Shown: piece after piece, positions 36,301 to 48,300 of the stretch
Layout: each line of letters begins with the position of its first letter
Position numbering within the stretch: the stretch's first letter is position 1
Notes under the pieces: generated by a model
Seen by the model: the letters and a program-made list of their open reading frames with translations, nothing else
Databases searched by the model: none
Told to the model about the DNA's origin: nothing
Source: Flectonema sp. DT1601
Taxonomy: Eukaryota > Euglenozoa > Diplonemea > Diplonemida > Diplonemidae
Length of the DNA stretch: 64,000 bases
Assembly: GCA_964019425.1 (NCBI GenBank)
Contig: OZ025785.1
Span: forward strand, 1,077,501-1,141,500
Reading direction: 5' to 3'
Made by a program: the position numbers and the translations under genes

Positions 36301-39300
36301 AAGTGTACTACTTACGGGCTGTCAGGGCCCGCGAGTTGACGGCAACCTTGATCGCAACGACGGGCGAAGAGGTCGACTGTGGGTTCGGGTTGAAGACCTT
36401 CGAGATCGACATCTCCCCTGCGTTGCCGCGATACCTGAGGGCGACGATCTCGGCGAATTCGCCGATTTCGAGGGACTCGAATAATTGGCCAGTTGTTTGC
36501 ATTTCGTGTTCTTCGGTTGATTCTTTCGACGTCAGGGTGTCGTCGTGGGACTCGTATGGCAACCTCAACAGTTGGGATTGCGAGTCTGAGGACGCGTGGT
36601 CGTCGAAGATAGGCAGGGTGACGATCTCGGCTGAAGGGGTGGTTGATGGGAAGCTTGTGAAGCCGGATTCCACGGGACTCGTGGGAATGCCGGGGACGGT
36701 GGCGGAGGCAAGGGACGGGAAGCTGATGCGGGGAGGAGTGGCAACCTTCAGCGGGCTGCGATTCAACCGACCAGGGTTCGTCAAGTTCGTGGCCGAGGTG
36801 AATGAATGGACTGTGCCGACTTGGAAGCCGACGTTTCCGGTTGTGTATGCGCACTTCGAGGCGTGCCTGCCGAGGAAGCTGGTTCTGATCGAGGGAGAGC
36901 CTTCGCCGGTGGCAGGAAAGGAATTCGTGATGGGCTATGAACTCCGTGACCAGTACGACAACAGGATCACGGCTGATCCGTTCGATGTGTTGGAGAAGGC
37001 GAAGAGGTTGAGCGGCCAGGGCAGAGTTGTGAAGTTCGGGTTCACCAACGGCTATGCGAACGAGGAGCACAGCGTCGAGGAAATCGATTCCTACTACAGC
37101 CGTCACGGAAGGTACGCGCACGCGGTTACCCACTACAAGGTGTTGTACGGGACTTCTATCGTTGCGGTGAACACGAAGCTGGCTTTGGGAGTTGAGAACG
37201 AAGTCTTGATCGACCTGACGGGGACGCCGTTGGAGACGTGTTCGGCGGCGACGATCGAGAGGGATGACGAGTTGAACCTGAAACACAACGAACCGATCTC
37301 GCTTTCGGGATTGGTGCACGACGAAACGGTGCACTACGACGAGCCGTTCGCGTACGGTGTGAGCGCGTACCAGTACGACAGATGGAACAACGAGGGTATC
37401 GAATGGGAAAGCCGTTACGGAGGGATCGAGTGCAAGCTGGAGTTGTCGACGGCGACGGTGTCGTTGTCGGTTGACGGCGTCGACACGGAGGTGACGTACA
37501 CGCTGCCGTTCGTTCCGGTGGCGACGAATGAGCAAGGTGCGGGGGGAGCCCAGCTTGCGAGGGGAGTGCAGCAGCTGGATGCGATGCAGGACGCTCTGCG
37601 GGCTTGGTTCAACGAGGACGCGACGAGGACGGGGCTCACCAACACGGTGCCGTTTTCCCGGGCGGGATCAGATACGAAGGTTCCGTACTTCGTGCCGAGT
37701 CTGTTGATGGGGCAGAGGATGGGGGACGACAGGAGGCCGGTGGCGTACAGGAGTTCGATGGTTTGGTTCAGGCAGACGTTCTCGAGGAGGGCGACGGGGA
37801 AGTTCAAGCTGCTGACGACGTGCGTCCGTCTGGACCGAAGCGCGTTTCGAGTGGACGATCCGCAGGCCCCGCAGCGGTTCAGCAAGGAAACCGCGTACAT
37901 TACGGTTGAGAGGAACGCCATCGAGCTTGTCCGCGAGCCGCCGAGGAACCCGTGCAGGCGTGCGGGAGACGCGGCGTACTTCATCGCGAAGTTGACCCTC
38001 GCGAACGGCGACGACCTCGTGAGCTTCCCGACGGGAGTCCGTCTGATGTACACGATGCTTTCGGTGGACTCGAGGACGACTTCGGGGCCGTTCGCTTGCG
38101 ACGACGCGGTGGTCGTAAAGCGGGAGACTTCGCACGCGGACTTGTCCCAGGAATCGCCTCACACGGTTTGGGTGAGGTGTTCGATCAACAGCGACAACTC
38201 GGAGTCGAACTTGCCGGCGGGGCTGAACTTGAACGGTATGAAGGATCGCAGGCAGTCGTGGGTCGTGGACCTGCCTGGGCGTCCGACGATCATGCAGGAC
38301 ACGTTGGGCGGGGAGGTGGCTTCCGGGTACTCTTCGGTGGAAGCGGAGTTCATCGAGTTCATCCACGCGTGCACCGACAAGATGGTGAGCGACAGTCGCC
38401 CGCCGAGGGAGGTTGTGGTGAACACGCCGTTCTCGCTGAAGGTGACTTTGAAAGACAGGTTCGAGAACAACGGCGGTGTGTACACGATCACGGTGAACGC
38501 GTACAACGTCAACCCGGAGGGTTTCGTGGGTGATTTGAACACGCATTTGGTGAGCCAGTTCACGAGCAGCGCCCAGAAGGACCAGTCGCTCGGTGCGAAC
38601 GACTTCGCGACCGGGGGGGGAGTGGCGTCGTTGTCTGGGTTGTACGTCGACAACGAGTTCCTGAGGGACGCGTCCGGCGAGGAAGGATTCATTTGGGTGG
38701 TCGCTTTCGTGAAGAAGAACTCCGGGAAGGGATGCGATGCCGGGTGCGACCCTCACTTGGAGGGATCGCTTTCGTGCAAAAATGGTGCGGTCCCCCACCC
38801 AATATTTGGATGCGTCTCCTACAACTTCGGGCGCATTCTTGTGACGCCTGACAAGTTCGAGAGCTGCCACTTCGTGAAGTTCCCTGGTCCTGACGGCATG
38901 ATTGCGGGGTCGAGGTTCGCTGAAGATTTTGAAGTCGTCTTGGCCGACCAGCACGGTCTGAGGATCCACGAGTGGGGGCACACTGACGAGGCGAAGATGA
39001 CTGTGGTCGGAAAAGACAGCAAGACGCCTGGGTACGGACTGAATTTGTTCATGGATGCTGTTGGCCTTTCGCCCATCACTTCTCCGAAGGAAACGGAAGC
39101 GGGCGGACTTTTTGTAGTTGAAATGGTCGTGGGTGGGTTGGCGGAAAACGGTGGACAATTCTCGAACTTGAATGGGCAAACCGAAGACGAATGGTGGGTT
39201 CTTCGGGTGGTGTATGTGAACACCGAGCCAAGGGGTCTTTTAGAGATTTTCAGTAGCGACAAGGATACATTCAGCATCTACGTTCCGTTGCCTGAGGACC

Positions 39301-42300
39301 TTTGGGTCACTCTTACTGTGTCGGTTGGCACTTCGGAGGTGGCCTTGACTGTGGTGAGCCTCGATGGCAGCAAGACAGCGACTGCTACTGCGGCGTTCGA
39401 GTCCAGAATCCCGACGGATGGCATCCAGACGTTGAGACTTTATGAAATGGGTTTCTCGTCGCTTCGCGTGACTTCCGGAAGCACAGCTTACCTGGGAGTC
39501 ACCGTTCTGAGCGATGGCGACATTGAATCGAGCGGTGGGTATTACAACGTCGTTGGACCTGTGAACAGGGATCTCCTGGTGATCGAAGGTTCAGTGGCTG
39601 CGGTGACGCAGTCGGTTGGGTTGCCGGGGGACTGCTTCCCGGATTCGGCGGTGACCGGAAGCGACATCCTGACGTACACGACACCTGATTCTTGCATCAA
39701 GAGCCGAAAGGATTACAAGGTAACATGGATGAACAACTGGTACACGAAGACCGGAAAGGTGACTGTGAAGTTCTCGCTGAGGGACGTGACGTGTCAGACG
39801 TCGTTCGACGTGAGGGCCGGTCCGGCGCACCGCCTTCGATGCAAGGACGTGCAGGAGGAGGTCTTCACAAGAGAGCCTTGGCATTCGAGCATCGATGTTG
39901 TCGATGAACACGATAACCTGGTTGAGTGCATCGCTGACTTCCCGGCAACCAACACCGAGGAGGGCGTGTTCGGGGCGAGGTCTTACGACTGCACAGCGTA
40001 CACGGCAACGGTTGCCGTGCACGACGACGTGAGCGGGGATTCCCTGTACCAGGCATCGCAGACGGAGTCGCCGTTCACGAGCATTCCGCAATCGGAGGCC
40101 GCGTTCAGCCCGAGGTACGCCCAGCAGCCGAAGTCTGCGCTCCCGACGGGAGGGGTGAACGGCGTGGCGGACGGGTCGACTTTGGCCGAGTTCGGGGTTG
40201 ACTTCACGCAGGCTACTCCGGTGTCGACTGAGGGATGGGACGCGCGCTCTCCGACGGGAAGCTGGGCGGTGGGTTCGGAGTCATCGGCGGAGGGAGGGAG
40301 GTACTTCTTCGCATCCTCGGAAACCGAGAGGGCGCTGAACATGAGGTACCTCACGGACGGGAGGTTCGAAAACTTCGACAACCACGGAAACAGGTGTGCC
40401 CGGTCGAGGGATCCACGGGCGGTGTGCAGGTACGGTTCGGACCCGAGTGTGGACGGTTGCTGCAGGCTGCACACGCCTGGGAGAATAGTTCCTGGACGGA
40501 CGTACTCTCTGCAGTTCAGGTACCGAATTGGCGAGGCGGAGAACGTGGACACGGCGCGGGTGACTGTCAGCTTCTGGATGCCGAACAGGCCTCCGGCGGG
40601 GCATCGTCGCATTTCAGAGGGAGTCGTCGAGATCGACGCGGACCAGACCGAGGGATGGGTTCAGGTTGCCAAGCCGTTCTCGTCGCCAAGGCAGGGGTCG
40701 TACGCGGAGATCACCGTCTGGTGTTTCAGAAACGGGGAGGCGGCCCGCTGCGGGGTGAACTTCGACGAGGTAAACCTGGTGTTGTTGGAGGAGGAGGAGT
40801 TGGTGTCGCTGACCTACAATTCGGAGCTGCCGAGGCAGACGGGGGGAACTGTGTCGGGGATCACCTGTGGACCGACGAAGGTGAAGACCCGGTTCGTGAG
40901 ACCGGTACCGAGGGAAACCCCGTGCACGGATGCGCTGTCTTGCAACGGCAACGGTTACTGCAACAGGGAGGAGGGATCGACTTGGTCTTGTCCGAGCGAG
41001 TTGGAGGGCCTGTTCGCTCCGTACTGCTGCAGGCGTGCGCTGCAGTACTGCTGTGGGGATCTGATGCGCGACACGGCGGATGCTGAGTTCCGCGCGAGCT
41101 GTGGAAACCGGTTCTGCTCTGGGAATGGGGGACAGTATCCTCTGTCGAGCCCTTGCAGGGAATGCCACGCGGACCCTTTCTTGGGATACTGGGGAGGGAC
41201 GAACTGCGAGAAGTGTGCGGAGGGATACTACGGGGAGAGGTGTCAATACAGGATTTGCAAGATCAACGAGAAGAACGGAAGGGAGTGCTCCGGGCACGGT
41301 CTCTGCCAGACGGACGGGGAGTGCACGTGCTTCGGAGGGATCCAGGGGGACGGATCGTCGGTGGCGCCGGCGCTGCACATCGCGCACGGGATGATCAGCT
41401 TGCCGAAGCCGAGTCCGTCGAGCCAGGGATCGGCGGCTTCGTACGCCTCGTGCAACGACGTCCTGAGCCAGTACAGCAGCCGTGGGTTCGGAGTGCCTGA
41501 CGAGGGGATCTATTCGATCTCCGAGGGAGAGGGGACGACGGCGAAGTACTTCTGCCGGTTCGTGAAGTCGAGGAGCGGGAAGTGGTTGGGAGGAGCGATG
41601 GTTGGAGGGGCGTGGGTGTCGTCGAGCACGGGCACGATGGCCGGAAACGTCGCTGGGGCGAGGTTCTCGAGCGAGGGACAGTTTGCGCCGCTGGCCGAGT
41701 ACGGGACGCCGGCGTCGGTGATGTTCGCGACGGGATCGGCGTCGTCGGAAGACGTTGGGAGGAGGTGGCTCCAGTCGACCCTGCAGGACGGAGGGGCGGG
41801 CGGGGCTTTCGCTCGCAACCCGCCGAGGACGTGGGACTCGGTGATCTTCGCGACCAACCCAAGCAACCCGAGGGAGCGTCCTTCGTGGATCATGGTCGGG
41901 GCTGCCGAACTCCAGGCGAAGCTCGCGTCGGTGAAGGCGTCTCGGGATCCGATCGCGACTGAGCTGAAGGTGCTGGCGCAGGGGAACTCCAGGACTTCGA
42001 GGAAGAGTGTGTGCGTTTACTCCGAGGGGAGGAGGACGTCGTGCACGAGGGAGGAGGGTGCTCCTGAGAGGTGCATCGAGGGTCCGCCGGTTTTGATCGG
42101 GATCTTCGACAAGTGCGGTGCGGGAAGAGTCGAAGGGTTCCCGATGTGGTTTGGAGAGGGATCGACTGGGAGGACGCAGCAAACGGTGGCTCCTTCGGTG
42201 CGAGTTTTGGTGGTCGCGGGAGCAGGAGGAGTTGACTTCGCTCCTGGGTCCGAGAGATGGGAGCAGGCGAGCGGGGAGCTCCCTCTGCAGACGACTGCTC

Positions 42301-45300
42301 GCGCGCCGGCGAGCTTCCGGACCAACGTGGCCGGGGTTGCTGCTCCGGCGAAGCAGTACGTGTGGTCGAAGTGGGACAACGCTCCTGTTCCGTTGGCACT
42401 GACGTTCGGCGCTGCGAGGGTGGAGAGCACGTTCCCTCGCGGTGCGATGTTCAGGGGGCTTCCGTCGACGTTGGCGGAGCTGCGGTCGATCAGCGTGAAC
42501 TTGTTCGCGACGAGCGAGGATTCGGTGAACGTGAAGGTTTGGCTGAAGACTGCCGAAGGGCGGAGGTCGCCGGTCTCGGAGGGGACGTTGGTGAACGGGC
42601 AGATGCAGGTTTCGATCGGGATGGCGCGGTGGTCGAGCGAGAACCACGTGGCGACGGTTCGTGACCTGCCGGGGATCAAGATCTTGGTCGAGTTCAGCGG
42701 AGGAGTCGCGTCGACTGTGTCGTTCAGGGGAGCGATGCTGGAGTTGGGATACACGAGGGTGCCTCCGATTGAGGAGTTCGAGTTCACGGCGATGCTGAAG
42801 CTGGGACACCAGGACCGGATGCTGCCGATGACCATCCTCGATTCGAGCGATGCGGGGGGAGATCGCATCCGGATCGACCTGAACGTCGACCGGGACGGGA
42901 AGCCGCTCGCCGCGGCGGTGCGGGTGCGGGTGACGGATTCGAACCAGGCGACTCTCGAAACGATCACGACGGGGATGCACGTGTTGTTCGCGAACAGGTG
43001 GGTGAGGGTTCGCGTGAACGTGAACATCGGAAGCGGAGAGGTGAGCCTGTCGATTGGGAAGTCGAAGGCGTCGGTGGGCGAAGGCGGGAGCGTGGTGCGG
43101 CTGTGGAAGCAGATCACGTCGACGCAGCTGGTGGCGAACGGGTACCCGGTGATCCGATCGTTCTCGGCGATGAGCAACGGAGTGACCTTCGGAACGACGG
43201 CGTCGCCGTTCATCGGGTTCATCAGAGACCTTGCCCTGACCAAGGGTGGGGCGACCGTGGTGGCTTCGCTCAAGCTGCGGACCGAGGGCGGGGACGAGGG
43301 GGACGCTCCGGCGGGGTGGACGACCACCGAGGGGTCGGCGACTTGGAAGAGCGTTTCGATTCCGAGGGAGGGGACGAGCTACGACGGGGTGATCGCGCGG
43401 GCGGTTCCGGTCGGGTTTGGGTTCTGGGCAGACGGAGTGAGCGGAGAGGAGTGCGACGTGTGCTTGGATGGATTCCATGGACCTGGATGCGACCTTCCGA
43501 ACTGCGTGAGGAACAGCGACTGCAACGGACGCGGTGTCTGTCTTGCGGGAGGACAGTGCGACTGCGTGGACAACTACACGGGAGACCGCTGCACTCGCTG
43601 CGAAGGTCCGCCAGTGAGGGCGGAGCGTGGTGCCGACGGGGTACTGGTTTGCACGACGGGTTGCCCGACGACCTGCGCAGCTGGTGGACGGCTCGTGGCC
43701 GGAGAGTACTTCAACCCGAACCTCATCCTGCCGCCTGTTTCGTGCGTCGGGGAAGGCGGAAGGCCGCTTTGCAAGTCGAAGAACGTGGTGAAGGTCGACG
43801 ATTGCGGATGCCCGATGTCGCCGGAGCGCGAGTGCGTGGGATCGGACGGAAGCGGATGCTGCAACCCGGGGATTGTTCCGGTGTTCAATGCGGCGGTGAT
43901 GTACAACTGCCAGGGATACCCGTCGCAGTACATCACTTGCAAGGATCCGGACACGTGTGGGAAGCTCGGGGCTCCGGCGCCTGTGTGCCTGCCGGGAACG
44001 TCGGGGTCGAGACAATACTCGTCGTGGTGCCACTCGAAGAGGGCCAGCGGTGGTTGCGACGGGCAGCGGCAGCGGTCGAGGGCGGAGGCTGCGACGGCTG
44101 CCGGATGGACGGGAGCGAGGTGGGAGCGATTCGTTTCGAACTGCGCCGGGATCTGCGGAACGGCAACCAACCAGGAAGTCGGAGGCGGATGCTCGTCTTG
44201 TCCGAACGTCGAACCGGACAGGGAGATCGATTGCTCTGGGCAGAACGTGCTTCGCGTGCACGCGCCGGTTCAGAAGATCAAGGAAGACTTCTGCGGGTGC
44301 ACGTCGCCGGAGATTGCGGTGTGCCGTACCTCGGACACGGTCGAGTGGAACACGGCTACCCAGGGACACGTGCGGTGCGGGGCGTGCCCGAACTGGCAGG
44401 CGATCTACGAGGCGAACGCCGGGGAGGCGGAGAGGGCTACGCCGGAAATCGAGATCGACTGCAGGGGATGGCCGGCACCGGAGCTCGTGCAGCTGCCGTG
44501 CTCGGAACCCGGTTACGATCCGTGCGAGTGCCCGCTTCCGAGGTTCGTTTGCAGGGAAGGGACGGAGGGGAAGTGCGGGGGAGAGTCTGCGGCGTGTCCG
44601 ACGTGGGGTCCTGCTCCGGAGCTGGACTGCAAGGGAGCGTACCCACCGGTTGTGAACCAGGCGGCGGAGCACGTGTGCGGATGCGACTTCCCGAGACCGG
44701 CGGTGTGCAAGGCGGGTAGCGAAGCGCAGGTGCGGTGCCCTGAATCGGGAGACGTTGTCGTGAGTGGCCAAATCACGTTGATCGGGTGTCAGGGTAAGCC
44801 TGTCGCCGGACCTGCGGTGTGGAGACCTGGAAGCTCGAGGTGGCCGTTCACCGGGGCATGCTCTGGCTGCAACACGAAGCTGCCGATCATCAACCAGTGC
44901 AAGCCTGGGAGCCAATGTCCGATTGTGAACGAGTGTCCTGCTGGATCGGATAAGGCGCCGGGGGGAATTGCGTTCGGACAGGCGTGCCCGGAAACCGTGT
45001 ACGAAGACGTCGAGTGCGGGGGAGTGGTGCTGCCGCCGATCGAGTACGGGCAGGATTCGGACTGTTGGTGTGCGCCGACGGTGGTTCAAAGATGCGTGAA
45101 CGACGGTTGCGTCGGAAGCGAGAACGCATGTGCGCCGTACGTGTGCGGGTTGACGAGGTACGCGGAGGCGGTCCCGGGAGACCAGTGCCGCGAGAGTTGC
45201 ACGCAGGATTCGCATTGCATTGAGGGGCATATTTGCGTGGGAAGCGAGTGCGTTGAGGAGGACGCCCCGACTCCGCCGTTGGGAGACTGTCGGGTGGACG

Positions 45301-48300
45301 CTTCGATCTGCGAGCCGTACACTTGTGATTTGGTAACCGGCGGGTGCTACCAGGAGTGTTGGTCGGACAAGCACTGTTTGGAGGGAAGCAGCCGCCTTCG
45401 CAACGAGAGCGGATACCGATGCACGTTCCCGACGTTCACGTCGCTGACGCAGGTTCCGAGCTTCTTGGTTCTCGGGGGAAGCGAAGAGGACGGGACCTCC
45501 GGAAGGGCGCAGCCACCTAACCTGTGTGGGTCGTCGGAAGGAGAGGGGGCTCAGACGGTGCCTGGGAGGTGCGTGTGGACGACGATTGATCCGGAGGCTT
45601 GTACCAGCCAGAGCGATCCGCTTTGCGGATTGTACGCGTGCGGGAAGAACAACACGCAGATCTACTTTTCGAATGCGGCGTGCAAGGTGTCGTGCAGCAA
45701 CGATGCGCACTGCAGCAGCGACGCGCACTGCGAGAGGACGACCGGGAAGTGCGTGGCCGGGGCACCGCAGTCTCCGCAGAGCTGCAGCACGAAGGACTAC
45801 GACTACTGCTCGCCGTACGCTTGCGGGAAGCACATTGCGTTGGCTCCGCTGCCGACGGCGACCTGCAAGACCAGCTGCACGCTCAGCGGGCACTGTTTGC
45901 ACTTTTACAAGTGCGTTGGGGGAGAGTGTGTTGCTGGAGACGTGATCAAGGAAAGCTACCAGTCGCCGGACTTGATTCCGGAGGAATGCTACAGCTCGGA
46001 GACGGACATCGTGCGCAGGCCGTACAAGTGTTTGAGGGTTCCGATTCCGCTTGACGGGAACCCGATGGGGAGGGTTGGATACGCGGTTGCACCGTCGGCG
46101 CCGGCACCGGCGGAGAAGACGGCGATCACCTGCGGGAAGCACAGGGACTGCCACCCGTACAGGTGTGGGTCGGGACGCGGGGCGGTTGTGGGAGGACCGT
46201 ACACTTGCAACACCCAATGTGTGGTTTACGACGACTGCGCTGAGGGTTACTCGTGCGAGGCGCAGAGGTGCGTGCAGCTGAGGGCCCCTGCGGCGCAGTG
46301 CGCGCTGGACAGGGATTGCGCATCGGGTCACTGTGTCGATGGAATCTGTTGCAACACGGCGTGCAACTTGCCGTGTCAGAGATGCACGAACATGGGTGTG
46401 TGCGGATGGGTTGACGTGGGTACCGATGACCGCAACGACTGCGGAAGCTGCCGCACCTGCGTCGCGTTCTCCGAGTCCGGTTCGGATGTGAAGAGGGAGT
46501 GTGCCGCTGTCGTCGAGGGTCTCAGTCCGAAGAGTGAGTGCGGTGCGATGGGCACCTGCGATGGAAATGAAGGGTGCAGGTGCTTCAGGAGCTCGGAGAC
46601 TGGGTTCTGGTCGGGAGACAAGTGCCAGTACTGCGCCAAGGGCTACCGTGGAAGGTCGTGTACGAAATCGGATGCTCCGCTGAGGCCACCGACGCCGGTT
46701 GCGGACGGAACGCCAACGCAATCGCCTGCCATGCAACTGGAGCTTCGTTCTGTTCAATATCCAATTAGGGTGTTGGACTACTCCACACAGGTATCTTCGG
46801 GTAATGTTAACAACTTGATTGGTGAACCGGACGCTGTGGAGTCTGCTTATTTCCAGAAAGAAGAGTTAAACAGAAACAGTGCTTGGGAACCGTTTCAGGT
46901 ATGTATTTTTATTTTTATTTTTATTATGTTTTTATTGTTGTTTTATTGTTGTTTTATTTTTTAATTTTTTTGTTGTTTGTTGTACCGACGATGAAGTTAG
47001 AAACGAAACCAAGGGTTTCTTGTTCCTGTTCTTGTTTTTTTGCCCTTTTGTTGGCGTCCCTGTTCTCTTTTGTTCTTGGTATTCTTCGATGACGAAAATA
47101 AAATAAAATGAAATAAAAAAACAGTACCACTGTGACAGACCTGACAACTTCAAGAGAGCTCAATGTCTGCCAACTGAAGAGAGGGAGCTCGGCTGGCGCA
47201 ATGAATTGCAGTACGTGGTGTTGGAGTACGAGAAGGCAATCTACTTGGACCAGGTATGTCTTAATTATTGTATTTTACGATTCTCGTTGTGGACTTGGGA
47301 ATTTTACACGAATTACTTTTTTCCCCCCTCTCCCCTTTTTGCCAGTTTCAAGTTGCTTTCCATTTAATATTAGTATCAAGTTATCCCCCCGTACTCGTTG
47401 TGTGGACAGAATCCAGTTATAATGATTCATGTCTAACTTGTTGCGTGTTAACCCTTGATTTATTTATCCAAGTCCCACCCCCTTTTTTTTTTTTGTTGTT
47501 GTTGTTGAGTTAACGAAATGAAAACAACACAAAAAATACAGATTTTCGTGTACGAGAATGCAGAACCAGGACAGGTTGTTCAGGTGTTCGCCCAACCAGT
47601 GCAGAAGGGAGCGGATGCCATTGCCGGAGGAGGAGCACCGGGAAGTACGCAGCAGATCAATGGAGTGGTGACGTCGGCGGTGAGGGGGTCGACATTGACA
47701 AACACCGGCAACAAGTTGAGGAACGTGGATGCTGCGGCCAGCACTGCGGCGGCAACTTCGGTAACCAACGGCGCGACGTCAATCAATTCAAACACCAACG
47801 AGTTCGTCGAGATTTGGAGCAGAACCGACCCTCTCTTCTTCGGAGAGCCACGGGCGAGAATCTACGCGCCGTCGACGGACGCAAACCCATTTGCGCGCCC
47901 GACGACTGCGGTGCAAACGGTTTCAGGAAACCAGCAGAGCTCAGTCAATGTGCAGTGGAAGACCAAGGTGGTGAAGTTGGTCATCCAGCCTAGCAGCAAC
48001 AGGAAGTCTCAAATCGACACGGTGGGGATTGTTGGTTTCGCGGTGGCCGGGTTGAGGACCACCGGAGAGTGTCCGGGAGTGGTGACCCTGCAGGAAGACG
48101 GATCGACGAGGCAGGCGGTTTGCAGCGGAAACGGAAGGTGTCGTCCACACGGATGCGAGTGCAACGGAAACTGGGACGGTGCGGATTGCGGTGTGTGCAG
48201 GTTTGGATACATCGGAGAGAATTGCCAGGAGCTTGCACTCCAACCAGTGGATACGGTGAACCTCTGTGCGGTATCGATGTTCGAAGACATCCTCGATTTC

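Larger units (their letters stand above)
18150..39950 (+). other. Array of Ig/filamin-like repeats with DxxGN motif
   Basis: A strand-turn motif of two or three hydrophobic residues then D-x-(Y/F/W/H)-G/x-N recurs about twenty times: DAYGN (18244), DCYGN (about 19485), DEYGN (22383), DGYGN (24483), DAYGN (24832), DEFGN (25219), DVHGN (25910), DEWGN (27205), DVYSN (28444), DHFGN (29240), DKFGN (31918), DFWNN (32827), DSCGN (33262), DRDGN (34630), DTYGN (35737), DSYGN (36550), DQYDN (36950), DRWNN (37379), DRFEN (38455) and DEHDN (39903). This is the signature of filamin/ABP280-type and bacterial Big-type immunoglobulin folds. Spacing is irregular because other modules are inserted between units. 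Confidence 0.75.

Noticed and set aside
18150-39950. CRISPR-like or satellite interpretation of the repeated motifs in the giant exon
   Set aside because: Repetition is at protein level (DxxGN folds) with irregular spacing and little DNA identity; there is no direct-repeat/spacer pattern.
40614-46757. 2,047-codon open frame on the minus strand opposite the giant exon
   Set aside because: Its codons line up exactly with the sense codons, so it is open only because the sense strand avoids TTA, CTA and TCA. Its translation is Arg/His/Leu/Pro-rich and domain-free. Similar shadows occur at 17562-19391 and 33459-35426.
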